DNA from: Chloroflexota bacterium
Lineage (GTDB): Bacteria; Chloroflexota; Anaerolineae; Anaerolineales; UBA11657
Length of the DNA: 17,888 bases
Assembly (NCBI GenBank): GCA_003670425.1
Contig: QWRL01000026.1
Span: 1-17,888, forward strand
Direction of reading: 5' to 3'
Part shown: positions 7,187 through 14,695 of the stretch, piece by piece
Layout: the number at the start of each line of letters is the position of its first letter
Position numbering within the stretch: the stretch's first letter is position 1
Notes under the pieces: generated by a model
Seen by the model: the letters and a program-made list of their open reading frames with translations, nothing else
Told to the model about the DNA's origin: nothing
Databases searched by the model: none
Program-made: the position numbers and the translations under genes

Positions 7187-7660
7187 TTAGCCGCCATCAA
7201 TGGCAGCACGGGCTTCGCGGCCGGGAGCTGGTGCGGAGCACAGCGGGCAAATATTCCAGTTCAACTCCAGCGGCTGCTTGCACTGGCTGCAAGTCTTGCG
7301 CAGCAAAATTTGGCAGTGCGGACAAACCAGCCACGCGGGGCGCGTCAAGCGGTTGCAGCCCGGACAAAACGGGCGCTCTTCGATGCTCTGCAGCAGCGCT
7401 TCTTCTTCAAGCGAGCGCGCATAGCCTTCCGCCACAGTCTCGCGCGGGCGCAGAATCAGGTAGACTATAAATCCGGGAATGTTGAGCACAAGCACAACAA
7501 TTGCTGCCAGCAGCTGCGCAAAGAAGTCGCGGGAGCGGGCGCGCATGTCACGAAAAGTCCACACAACCAGTGCAGCCCACAATGCCGCCAGGAAGGCGCC
7601 AATCAGGGCTACGCCGGCAATGGCATAGTTTTGAAGCGAGACAGGATCCAGCTGAATCAT
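7187..7660 (-). CDS. Two-TM membrane protein with a C-terminal double zinc ribbon
   Basis: A 157-residue protein of unknown role. Two hydrophobic segments (about 14-35 and 48-70) are joined by a basic loop (RDMRARSRDFF). They are followed by an acidic helix (ETVAEGYARSLEEEALLQSI) and then four CxxC knuckles: Cys99/102, Cys113/116, Cys124/127 and Cys138/141. Knuckles spaced like this form two zinc ribbons (DZR-like). By the positive-inside rule the basic loop and ribbon domain are not trivially on the same side, so topology is open. The start is the ATG at 7658-7660; the frame stays open far upstream, but that part lies antisense to radC and is not coding. A TATAAT lies 28 nt upstream. Similar zinc-ribbon membrane proteins occur in Chloroflexota without assigned function. 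Confidence 0.82.
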   Translation of the reverse strand: MIQLDPVSLQNYAIAGVALIGAFLAALWAALVVWTFRDMRARSRDFFAQLLAAIVVLVLNIPGFIVYLILRPRETVAEGYARSLEEEALLQSIEERPFCPGCNRLTRPAWLVCPHCQILLRKTCSQCKQPLELNWNICPLCSAPAPGREARAAIDGG

Positions 7661-7687
7661 TAGGGCAAGAATTGCGGGGCTGCGCGC

Positions 7688-7693
7688 ATTATA
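7688..7693 (-). promoter_or_regulatory. Candidate -10 box (TATAAT) for the zinc-ribbon gene
   Basis: The plus-strand ATTATA reads TATAAT on the minus strand, 27 nt before the ATG at 7660. No good -35 hexamer is seen at the usual distance. Confidence 0.35.
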
Positions 7694-7717
7694 GCATTGG
7701 GCGCAGCGAGTTTTATT

Positions 7718-7722
7718 GGAGG
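7718..7722 (+). promoter_or_regulatory. Shine-Dalgarno GGAGG deciding the radC start
   Basis: GGAGG ends 4 nt before the ATG at 7727. It favours that ATG over the in-frame ATG at 7697, which has no comparable site. An in-frame GTG at 7724 is too close to be used. Confidence 0.5.
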
Positions 7723-7726
7723 CGTG

Positions 7727-8458
7727 ATGTCGCGAGCATTGACAGCGCAACCGACCGCAGCCGTGGCGCCGGCCGCACTGCGAATGACAGACCTGAGCCC
7801 GCAAGACCGGCCGCGCGAGCGGCTGTGGCTTGTGGGTGCCGCCATGCTTTCCACGGCTGAACTGCTCGCCATACTTTTGCGCGTGGGTGTGCGCGGTGAA
7901 AGTGCGTTGCAGCTTGCGCAGCGTGTGCTGGTGGAAATGAAGGGCGTTGTGGGGCTCATGAATTTGGATCCGCGCGCCCTGGCGGATATTCATGGAATTG
8001 GCAAGGCCAAGGCGGCGCAGTTGAGTGCAGCGGTGGAACTTGGCCAGCGGGTGGCTGGCGCACAGCGCGGCGAGCGCCCGCGCGTAAGCTCCGCAGAAGA
8101 TGCGTGGCGCCTGCTGGCTCCGCGCATCGGCGAGCAGGAACAGGAACATGTTGTGGTTATGCTGCTGGACACCCGCAACCAGTTGATTGATATTATGGAT
8201 GTTTACACCGGATCATTAAACGCATCCATGATCCGCATCGGCGAGCTGTTTCGTTTTGCGGTGCGCAACAATGCCGCCAACATCATTGTTGCGCACAACC
8301 ACCCCAGCGGCGACCCGACGCCGTCGCCCGAGGACGTGGCCGTAACGCGCTTGATGGTGGATGCTGGCAAGCTGCTCGACATTCCGGTGCTCGACCACAT
8401 CGTCATCGGCCACCAGCGCTTCGTGTCACTTAAGGAGCGTGGTGTAGGATTCAGTTAG
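7727..8458 (+). CDS. radC: RadC family JAB/MPN-domain protein
   Basis: A 243-residue RadC-type protein. The N-terminal part has MTDLSPQDRPRERLW (20-34) and LSTAELLAILLRVG (41-54). A helix-hairpin-helix segment IHGIGKAKAAQL (88-99) follows. The C-terminal JAMM metalloprotease-like domain has His190-x-His192 and Asp203 (AHNHPSGDP, then SPED), with Glu140 a likely fourth active-site residue. RadC was once linked to DNA repair in E. coli, but that assignment has been withdrawn, and the cellular role of the family remains unclear. The start is chosen from the GGAGG at 7718-7722. It is divergent from the zinc-ribbon gene and followed by a candidate terminator before the LytM fusion, so it is probably monocistronic. 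Confidence 0.95.
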   Translation: MSRALTAQPTAAVAPAALRMTDLSPQDRPRERLWLVGAAMLSTAELLAILLRVGVRGESALQLAQRVLVEMKGVVGLMNLDPRALADIHGIGKAKAAQLSAAVELGQRVAGAQRGERPRVSSAEDAWRLLAPRIGEQEQEHVVVMLLDTRNQLIDIMDVYTGSLNASMIRIGELFRFAVRNNAANIIVAHNHPSGDPTPSPEDVAVTRLMVDAGKLLDIPVLDHIVIGHQRFVSLKERGVGFS

Positions 8459-8500
8459 CGGGTGCACAGGCGCCGCCGCAAGCACGGTGCGTGGCGCGGC

Positions 8501-8522
8501 CGGTGCGAATGCTGCCGTTTTT
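8501..8522 (+). terminator. Candidate intrinsic terminator after radC
   Basis: CGGT (8501-8504) pairs with GCCG (8514-8517, one G-U), and GC (8505-8506) with GC (8511-8512) around a GAAT loop, with T8513 bulged. The stem is followed directly by TTTTT (8518-8522). It is a short stem but correctly ordered, 42 nt past the radC stop and 16 nt before the next ATG. Confidence 0.4.
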
Positions 8523-8538
8523 GTAAACGAGAAACAAC

Positions 8539-10164
8539 ATGCCTGACAACCATATTTTTTTGCTGCCCAAGGCAGACTACTACCAATGGGTGGCTGCGAG
8601 CCGCGAATACGTGCTTCGCTTCAAGCTCAACATCACGCCTGACATTGACTCGGCTGGGCGGTTTAATTATCCGGGGCAGTTGATCACTTATATTGACGGC
8701 GCCGGCGCGGACCGCGACATAGCCGCATATCTCACAGAAAAATATCCGCTGGCCAAGCTCGATCGGCTGGGGGCTGCCAGCCCGGTGGCACTGGCTCCGC
8801 TGCTGGCCGTGCGCATTGCCAGTGGCGACCGGCTGGGCGCAGCTGCTGCAGCGCTGCGCTTGGTTTGGCCAACTGACTACAACGTTGTCACGCAGCCTTT
8901 CGGTGTGAACGCGGACATCTACCGGCGCTTCGGGCTGCCCGGGCACGAGGGCATCGATATTCGGGCGCCTATGAATGCCAACATTTACGCCTGCGCTGAC
9001 GGTACTGTCTCGCGGGTGAACGATGGCTCCGGCAATCATGCGTATGGCATTCACGTGCGCATCAACCACCGCGACGGGTACCAGACCATCTACGCGCATC
9101 TGACGCAGGCGCTGGTTACAGCCGGGCAGGTGGTGGTGGCTGGCGAGCGCATTGGGCTGGGCGACTCGACTGGCAACTCATCGGGCTCCCATTTGCACTT
9201 GACGCTGAAGAAAGCGGGCGCCACGGCTGCCGGGCTCACAGCGTATCCGAACGACATTATTGATCCGGCGCCGTTTCTGGTTGTGCCGGCGGCGGGCGCC
9301 ACCAAGCCGGCGCAGGCAGCCAAGTTTGACTGGCCGTTGAACCGCTGCCTGGTGGGATTGCACAGCCGCGCCGACGGGCCGGTGCAGCCGCCTGACTTGG
9401 AGGTGATCAAGGCTGCCCGCATTGAAGCGGTCAAGTTTCTTTCCAGTGCGCAGCCTGCCGATGTGGATCAGGTGCGCGCGCTGCGGCCGGACGCATTTTT
9501 TATGGTGCGCATGTTTGCAGGCTTCAACAATCGGGTTGTGACGCCGGCAGATTTTTGTTCATGGATGGAGTATGAGCTCAAGCCGTTCTACGAGCGCGGC
9601 GTGCGTTACTTTGAAGTGCACAACGAGCCCAACCTGCAAATTGAAGGCTGGGGCTATACATGGCAGGATGGCCGGCAGTTTGCCGCCTGGTTCCTTGAAG
9701 TGATGCGGCGCATGCGCCAGCTTTATCCCGCAGCGAAGTTTGGTTTCCCGGGGCTTTCACCTGGGCACAATATTCCAGGCCAGCGCCTTGAGCTGGCGTT
9801 GTTTCTTGACCAGGCAGATGAAGCAGCGCGCGCAGCGGACTGGGTGGGCTGCCATTGTTACTGGCAGGATGAAGCCAGCTTGCGGCAGCCAGTTGGCGGG
9901 TTGGGCTACGAAGATTACCGGCGCCGCTTTCCGGACAAGCTGCTGTTTATCACTGAGTTCTCCAATACTTCACCAACAGTGGACGCGCAAAGCAAGGGCG
10001 CGCAATATGTGGAGTTTTACCGGCGCCTGCGGGTTGCATCGGGCATCGGAGCCGCATTTGCATTTGTAGTGTCTGCATCGGCAAACTTTCCGCACGAGGT
10101 GTGGCGCGCAGAGGATGGCCGCGCGACGGCCGTACCGGCGCTTGTTGGTAAGCGCGGCTTCTAA
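8539..10164 (+). CDS. LytM/M23 metallopeptidase fused to a clan-A glycosidase-like barrel
   Basis: A 541-residue fusion. Residues 1-100 are an unassigned N-terminal domain with no signal peptide or membrane segment. Residues about 110-250 are an M23 (LytM) endopeptidase with the full zinc site: His136-xxx-Asp140 (GHEGID), His187 (TIYAHL) and His218-x-His220 (SGSHLHL). M23 enzymes usually cut peptidoglycan cross-bridges. A short Pro/Ala linker leads to a TIM-barrel region (about 265-535) resembling clan GH-A hydrolases: Glu363 in VRYFEVHNEPNL fits the acid/base after strand 4, and Glu473 in LLFITEFSNT fits the nucleophile after strand 7. Together it could cleave both peptide and glycan parts of a wall polymer, or act on a phage-like or capsular substrate. 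No Shine-Dalgarno is obvious before the ATG. The export route is unknown. Confidence 0.9.
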   Translation: MPDNHIFLLPKADYYQWVAASREYVLRFKLNITPDIDSAGRFNYPGQLITYIDGAGADRDIAAYLTEKYPLAKLDRLGAASPVALAPLLAVRIASGDRLGAAAAALRLVWPTDYNVVTQPFGVNADIYRRFGLPGHEGIDIRAPMNANIYACADGTVSRVNDGSGNHAYGIHVRINHRDGYQTIYAHLTQALVTAGQVVVAGERIGLGDSTGNSSGSHLHLTLKKAGATAAGLTAYPNDIIDPAPFLVVPAAGATKPAQAAKFDWPLNRCLVGLHSRADGPVQPPDLEVIKAARIEAVKFLSSAQPADVDQVRALRPDAFFMVRMFAGFNNRVVTPADFCSWMEYELKPFYERGVRYFEVHNEPNLQIEGWGYTWQDGRQFAAWFLEVMRRMRQLYPAAKFGFPGLSPGHNIPGQRLELALFLDQADEAARAADWVGCHCYWQDEASLRQPVGGLGYEDYRRRFPDKLLFITEFSNTSPTVDAQSKGAQYVEFYRRLRVASGIGAAFAFVVSASANFPHEVWRAEDGRATAVPALVGKRGF

Positions 10165-10178
10165 AAGCGGCCGATACG

Positions 10179-11342
10179 CTAGGCGGGTTTTTCCACCAAG
10201 ATTGGTTCGCGGATTCCGCCGAGTGCACCGAAATTGTTAATGCGTTCCAGCAGGGTTTCGGTAATCGTGAAACCCGGCGCCATTAACTTCGTGCCGTCGG
10301 CCGTTTCCACATTGGATGCGAGCACATAACCGGTGCGCAATTCTTTGGCAAGCACCGGTATCGCAACCGGTCGGCGCACGGCGTTTCCCTTGCCCGGCGC
10401 GTATCCAAAGAAGCGCATGGCCACACTCAAAATATCGGGGTCGTAGCGCGCCTGGCTGTTGTACATGGCGGCCAGTGCATCCTGGCGGCCAGTGCCACGC
10501 ATTTCTATTTCCGCGAGGTCAATCAACACCTTTAGCACGCGCGCGCCGTAGGGGATCTGCTCGCCCTTCACCGTGTCCAGCGGAAACCCGGTGCCGTCAT
10601 AGTTTTTGTTTTGATAGAGGACGATGTCGGCAACTTTATCGAGGCGCGGAATTTTTGCGATCAGCGTGCGTCCGCTGGCAGGAAAGCGCTGCACAATTTC
10701 AGCTTCGACGGCTGAGAGGGCCACTTTGCTGTTCCACTTTGCAATCAAGCTCGCCGGGATTGTGATCAAGCCTACATTGCACAGCATGGCCGCCACTTCC
10801 AGTTCCCAAGTGCTGCGCAGTTCAATCTCCTTGGCCAGGCTGCGCAAATTTTGGCGCATCGCCATGCTGCGCCCAAATGAAAGTGGGTCCACCGCCGACA
10901 GCACTTCGCTCAATACCGTAATCGCACCCGCAAGCGTGCGATCCACCAACTCGCGCTCCAGTATGGCCTCGCTATGGCGCCGCAGGGCGTTCTCAATTGC
11001 CTGGCGTAATTTTGGAGCGGGGCAGGGTTTTGTGAGCACCTGAAAGACTGCGGCTTCGTTGACAGCATCCACAACAACCGCAACGGTTGTTGGCGCAGCG
11101 AGCACAATGCGAATCGTTGCCGGGCTTGTGTTCTTAACATCGGTTAGAAATTTAACACCGCTGGCTTCGCCGAGCTGCAGCTCACTGAGCACAATTTGGA
11201 AAGGACCTGACTGCTGCAAGAGGCGCAGACCATCCGCCACATTCATTGCTGATTGAATTGCATAGTCGGTGGAAAGCGCGCGCTGCGTTTCAGCCAGGGT
11301 GAAAGGATTGCTGTCGACTAGCAGGATTTTTGCGGGGCTCAT
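10179..11342 (-). CDS. Degenerate response regulator: receiver plus HD-GYP-like domain
   Basis: A 387-residue protein with the RpfG-type layout, but key sites appear lost. In the receiver (1-125) the acid pocket keeps Asp10 (LLVDSNP), the phospho-acceptor is Glu54 (IVLSELQL) instead of Asp, and the conserved Lys105 (VLTKPC) is kept. The HD-GYP-like part (about 125-310) should degrade c-di-GMP, but the HD pair of HDIGKI reads Cys188-Asn189 (LCNVGLITIP). The helix His before P-x-x-G reads Phe220, and HHE-x-x-DG reads YQNKNYDG (243-250). Only GTGFP (250-254) survives. A C-terminal tail (about 315-385) resembles the GYVLA/DGTKLMAPG tail seen after HD-GYP domains in related proteins. It therefore looks like a non-enzymatic sensor or adaptor, perhaps binding a dinucleotide. 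Its start is the ATG at 11342. It lies 143 nt after the glycosyltransferase gene with its own candidate promoter. Confidence 0.88.
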   Translation of the reverse strand: MSPAKILLVDSNPFTLAETQRALSTDYAIQSAMNVADGLRLLQQSGPFQIVLSELQLGEASGVKFLTDVKNTSPATIRIVLAAPTTVAVVVDAVNEAAVFQVLTKPCPAPKLRQAIENALRRHSEAILERELVDRTLAGAITVLSEVLSAVDPLSFGRSMAMRQNLRSLAKEIELRSTWELEVAAMLCNVGLITIPASLIAKWNSKVALSAVEAEIVQRFPASGRTLIAKIPRLDKVADIVLYQNKNYDGTGFPLDTVKGEQIPYGARVLKVLIDLAEIEMRGTGRQDALAAMYNSQARYDPDILSVAMRFFGYAPGKGNAVRRPVAIPVLAKELRTGYVLASNVETADGTKLMAPGFTITETLLERINNFGALGGIREPILVEKPA

Positions 11343-11424
11343 ACGGTTGTTGTGATTTTCATGCAGGCACTTAGCCTGGTGCTTCTGCTTTTGCCAGAGC
11401 TGCCGGGCACGCCGCTACCCTGTC

Positions 11425-11454
11425 ATTATAAGTCAGCATTAGTGGAGATATGGT
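11425..11454 (-). promoter_or_regulatory. Candidate promoter of the response-regulator gene with ACCATATCT upstream box
   Basis: On the minus strand ACCATATCT (11454 down to 11446) is followed after 15 nt by a perfect TATAAT (11430 down to 11425), 82 nt before the ATG at 11342. The same 9-mer precedes a TATAAT by 16 nt upstream of rseP. The box does not resemble the usual TTGACA. Confidence 0.45.
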
Positions 11455-11485
11455 CGGCTTGCAATTGCGTTGCATTCTGGCAGTT

Positions 11486-13105
11486 TTAATTTGCGGGCTG
11501 CACCCGCAAAATTTCGTAGATCGGGTTCCCATCGCGGCGGCGGACAAGCTGTACCCGACTCCAGCCATAGCCCATGGATTTGGCGAGAGCTTCAAACGCC
11601 GGCCGCCGGTCGAAGACTGCATCGTTCACATGAAAGACGAACAGGGTTCCAGTTGCCTGCAAAAGCGGCCGCAAGCGCTGCGCAAACTCCGCATTTGAAT
11701 CCCACTCATAGCCAAAAATTTCTTGCGGATGGATGCGGTCCGCGGTAAGCAGCCGGATTTGCGGCGAGAAGCCCCAGTCCATCGCTGCTACAGCCGGCGG
11801 ATTGAGCTCGGTCAGCGTGGCTGCGAGGCGTTCAATTGCATCGCTGTGCGCAGCGCGGCCGCCGCTCCTTGTGAGCAAGCGGTGGTAGCCAAAATCCATT
11901 TGGACATCGCGCAAAAACAGCGGAACCAAAATCAATCCGGCCACCACACTTAGCGCATCGTGGCGCCACAACAGCCGTCCCAAACCCAGTGCCACAATCG
12001 AAATCCAGATTGGCGTGAACAGTGCAAGGTGGTGCGGGAACAAGCCGGACACTGTAAACACCGTTGCGATGAATCCAAACAGCATGACGAGCAGCATGGC
12101 GCGTGGTCCGCGCTCAGGTTGAAATCCGATGAGCACAGCGCTGAGAAGCAGCGCCAAGTCCCACAGCGGGTTGGTGAGTGTGCCGCCGAGGTACGAGAGG
12201 TGATCGCGCCCGCCAACTACGGCACGCAACTGTGCGAAGCGGGTGGCCAGGTTTGAAACCAGGGCGCTGTTGTCCACTCCGTAGTAGGAGACGGCTGTGT
12301 TGGATTGCAGTGACAAGAGTGTTCCGCCGCTCAGCAAGTTATAGATGATGAGCGGTGCGCAGCCGGCTGCGAATCCAGCCAGCAATCCGGCAGCTTCCTG
12401 CCAATGCGGGCGGCGCGGCCAGAAGCTGCGCGCCGGCTGCAGGATCAGTGGTGAGTTTAGCAGCAGGCCGGCAAGCATCATTCCGAAAAGCACCCACACA
12501 AAAAGCAGCTTGGCGTACAAGCCGAAGCCGGCTGTGAGGCCCAGCAACGCTGCGCGCTGCCATCCGCCATTGCGGCCCCAGCTGCTGGCTGCCCACAGCA
12601 CCAGCGCTGCACACAAGATGCTGAGCGATGCCACGAGCACGCCCTGCCGGGTCCAAAAGACAAACGAGGGCTGAACGGCCAGCAGCGCAACGCCAACAAG
12701 CGCCGTGCGGTTGTCTGCGATTGAGGCAAGGCAGCCATAGGTGGCGAGCAGTATGGCGCCGCCGACAAATAGTGCCGGCACTCGCACGCTGAGCGTGCCC
12801 GGACCGAGCAGCCACGCGAACGGCGCAGCCAGATAGACAAAGCCAGCGCCGATGTAATCTTGCACCATTAGTGGAAACTGGCGCGTGCCCAGTCCCGAGT
12901 TGCGGAATGCGTCGACCGGTGCGCCGGACGCCAGCTGCCACGCTTGCAGGCCTGCCTCTTGCGCTTCATCGTTGTGCAAGCCCGGCAGCCGCAGCTGGTA
13001 ACCAGCCAGCAGCAAATAGACGAGAAGCGGCAGCGCTAGCAGCGCTGCATCGTGCCGGGCGGAGCGGCGCAGCAAGCGCCGGCCCGCTGCCCGCCACCAG
13101 CTCAA
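11486..13105 (-). CDS. GT39-like (GT-C fold) membrane glycosyltransferase
   Basis: A 539-residue multi-pass membrane protein of the PMT/ArnT-like superfamily, which transfers sugars from lipid-linked donors outside the cytoplasmic membrane. The first loop carries the acidic motif HNDEAQEAG (44-52; Asp46, Glu47), the usual catalytic acids of GT-C enzymes. About ten hydrophobic segments lie between residues 20 and 410, followed by a soluble C-terminal domain (about 430-535) with FGYEWDSNAEFAQRLRP. The start is a TTG (rc of 13103-13105), because the next in-frame ATG lies near residue 79, beyond the first membrane segment and catalytic loop. The TTG overlaps the upstream TGA as TTGA, so translation is probably coupled to the FecR-like gene. 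Acceptor and donor are unknown; the pairing suggests surface glycan or glycoprotein work. Confidence 0.9.
   Translation of the reverse strand: MSWWRAAGRRLLRRSARHDAALLALPLLVYLLLAGYQLRLPGLHNDEAQEAGLQAWQLASGAPVDAFRNSGLGTRQFPLMVQDYIGAGFVYLAAPFAWLLGPGTLSVRVPALFVGGAILLATYGCLASIADNRTALVGVALLAVQPSFVFWTRQGVLVASLSILCAALVLWAASSWGRNGGWQRAALLGLTAGFGLYAKLLFVWVLFGMMLAGLLLNSPLILQPARSFWPRRPHWQEAAGLLAGFAAGCAPLIIYNLLSGGTLLSLQSNTAVSYYGVDNSALVSNLATRFAQLRAVVGGRDHLSYLGGTLTNPLWDLALLLSAVLIGFQPERGPRAMLLVMLFGFIATVFTVSGLFPHHLALFTPIWISIVALGLGRLLWRHDALSVVAGLILVPLFLRDVQMDFGYHRLLTRSGGRAAHSDAIERLAATLTELNPPAVAAMDWGFSPQIRLLTADRIHPQEIFGYEWDSNAEFAQRLRPLLQATGTLFVFHVNDAVFDRRPAFEALAKSMGYGWSRVQLVRRRDGNPIYEILRVQPAN
11490..11510. repeat. 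Perfect 8-bp inverted repeat at the 3' end of the GT39-like gene
   Basis: TTTGCGGG (11490-11497) and CCCGCAAA (11503-11510) flank the loop CTGCA, just inside the stop codon at 11486-11488. As at 3017-3054, T's lie left of the stem and A's right, so on neither strand does a U-run follow the hairpin. Confidence 0.5.
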
Positions 13106-14352
13106 TCTTCCGCCAGCAGTTCTACTGCGCCCACATAACTTTCGAAGCTGTGGCCTGAGGCGTACAACGAAATGGTATCGATGCTGACGGGCGGGCGCCC
13201 GCCGGTTTTGAAAAGTTCAAGCAGGTTGGGCGAGTCGTAGCCGTACCACTCTGCGCGCTGGGCAAACTGGTGGTCGGAAGTGGGCGGGCTGCACACCACG
13301 CAGCGCTTGGATGTGCCGGCGTCGGTGCTTGCCAGATAGTAAAAGCCCTGCAGCCACTCGGTGGGTTTGCCGTTCGCGTCGGAGTATTCAATGCGCAGCA
13401 TCAGCGGACACTCCGTGCCCAGGGTGCCGCAGTTGCGCAAATCCTGAAATGCAAGCCACAGGTCCAGATGCAGAGTCAAGCGGCGCAGGTCGCGCACGTC
13501 GTACTTGAGGTCCTGCTTGACGCCGGTCTCAGCCCAATTGATGCCGCGCCGCGCAAGCTGTACGGCGGTGCGCCCCTGCTGCTCGCCTAACTGCACTTCG
13601 CCCGGCGCCTCGGCGGCATCCGCGCGATTGCGGAATGTGGTCCAGCCGTCTGTGATGGCGGCGGCCAAAGTGCCGTTGCGCACAAGGTTGCGCTGGCCGC
13701 GCAGCACCACCAGCTCGGATGTGCCCGTGCGCACAATTGTGCGTTCGTCGGCGGCGAGCTGCAGCGTGCTGGCAAGCGTGGTGACCGTGGCAGTGCCGTC
13801 GCGCACACTTACGCTGGTTTCTCCGGCTGTCACTTCAACCGATACGATGCCGGCAGCATCAAGGGTTATGTTTGCCTGTGGCGTCCGGATTATCAGCTGC
13901 ACCGCGCGCGTAGTGCCGGCCGCGGCACTTGCCCGCAGCCGGCCGCGGCGCAAGGAAACGTCTATCAGGTGCGGCTGCGGGCTGAACTCAAATCGCGGCG
14001 TGTTGGCGCGCAGCATCACCAGCTGCGTGTCAGAGTAAAGGTTCACAGCGCCCAAGGTTTCATTGGTGAATGGTGCCGAGAAATCAAGCGTGGCGCGGGA
14101 CGCGCCGGTGGTTTCAAGCGCTGTGCCGGACTGCAAGTTCTCGAGCGAACCGAAGACGGCTTCGGCAATTCCCACCGAGGGCCGGCTGGCGTAAGCGCTG
14201 CCGGTGGCAAGTGTGAGCGTTACGCTCTGGGAGCGCCCGGAGTTATTCAGCAGCCAGCGCACACTAAGTGGAACTGCAATCACAGTTATGCAAAATGTTC
14301 CAAATGCGGCCAGCATGACCGCCCAGGCAAGGCGTTGTGGGTCGTTGCGCAT
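13102..14352 (-). CDS. Membrane-anchored FecR-like protein with C-terminal beta-sandwich domain
   Basis: A 416-residue protein. One membrane segment (about 9-34) near the start precedes a short Asn/Ser linker. Residues about 60-210 are strand-rich, with the FecR-domain pattern of repeated short beta turns (RATLDFSAPF, FSPQPHLIDVSLRRGRL, IIRTPQANITLDAAG). From NLVRNGTLAAAITDGW (222-237) a separate beta-sandwich domain runs to the end and resembles galactose-binding-like modules. It holds two Cys pairs, Cys308/315 and Cys351/354. FecR domains are anti-sigma/sensor or polysaccharide-linked elements, but no sigma factor or TonB receptor is nearby, so FecA-type signalling is unlikely. It overlaps the GT39-like gene by 4 nt (TTGA), suggesting a shared surface-glycan role. 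ATG at 14352 is supported by the membrane segment placement. Confidence 0.85.
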   Translation of the reverse strand: MRNDPQRLAWAVMLAAFGTFCITVIAVPLSVRWLLNNSGRSQSVTLTLATGSAYASRPSVGIAEAVFGSLENLQSGTALETTGASRATLDFSAPFTNETLGAVNLYSDTQLVMLRANTPRFEFSPQPHLIDVSLRRGRLRASAAAGTTRAVQLIIRTPQANITLDAAGIVSVEVTAGETSVSVRDGTATVTTLASTLQLAADERTIVRTGTSELVVLRGQRNLVRNGTLAAAITDGWTTFRNRADAAEAPGEVQLGEQQGRTAVQLARRGINWAETGVKQDLKYDVRDLRRLTLHLDLWLAFQDLRNCGTLGTECPLMLRIEYSDANGKPTEWLQGFYYLASTDAGTSKRCVVCSPPTSDHQFAQRAEWYGYDSPNLLELFKTGGRPPVSIDTISLYASGHSFESYVGAVELLAED

Positions 14353-14695
14353 GGCTAGGGCAGCGTGGTGGCCGCGCGCGCCAAGGCATCGGATGTAATT
14401 CTTAGGCGCGGAGTGGATCGCAATTCAAATGCATCCTCGGCAGCAGCAACGCCGGAGTTGGGGACGCGTTCTAAAAGCCGCCAGTGCGATGTGGAAGCGG
14501 ATGGCATGCTTATGCAACTGTAAAGCATTTTTGATGAACGGGACAATTTAGACGCCAGACCAGTGTTGGTGCTTGTTGTGTTTCGGCGGCGCTGATGCCG
14601 GCTGCATTGCGGGTGGTACTTGCCGTATGGCGCTTCAACAGGTAATCTGCGCGCAGCGGCTGGAGCGCATAGGTAAACATGCGGACGGCGCATTG
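14353..14695. other. 343-bp gap without a confident gene
   Basis: This lies between the HEAT-repeat gene and the FecR-like gene. Two small minus-strand ORFs are visible. One is 56 residues (14510-14680) starting MFTYALQPLRADYLLKRH. The other is 50 residues (ATG at about 14507 to TAG at 14355), containing SHWRLLERVPNSG and ending 2 nt before the FecR ATG. Neither has a Shine-Dalgarno or a family I recognise. A longer 112-residue frame (14355-14693) includes the second one. No clear hairpin-plus-T-run or -10 box is seen, and no tRNA fold. Confidence 0.3.

Noticed and set aside
7661..8149. Upstream extension of the zinc-ribbon frame to a 320-residue minus-strand ORF
   Set aside because: It runs antisense through radC, whose motifs are unmistakable; the extension is Arg/His/Gln-rich nonsense and the protein looks natural only from the ATG at 7660.
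10165..10200. Hairpin AGCG/CGCT and a later TTTTT between the convergent LytM-fusion and regulator genes
   Set aside because: The stem is only 4 bp with a 7-nt loop and the T-run is not adjacent, so it does not reach terminator quality on either strand.
14421..14436. TTCAAAT resembling a tRNA T-loop
   Set aside because: No paired T-stem, acceptor stem or anticodon arm around it.
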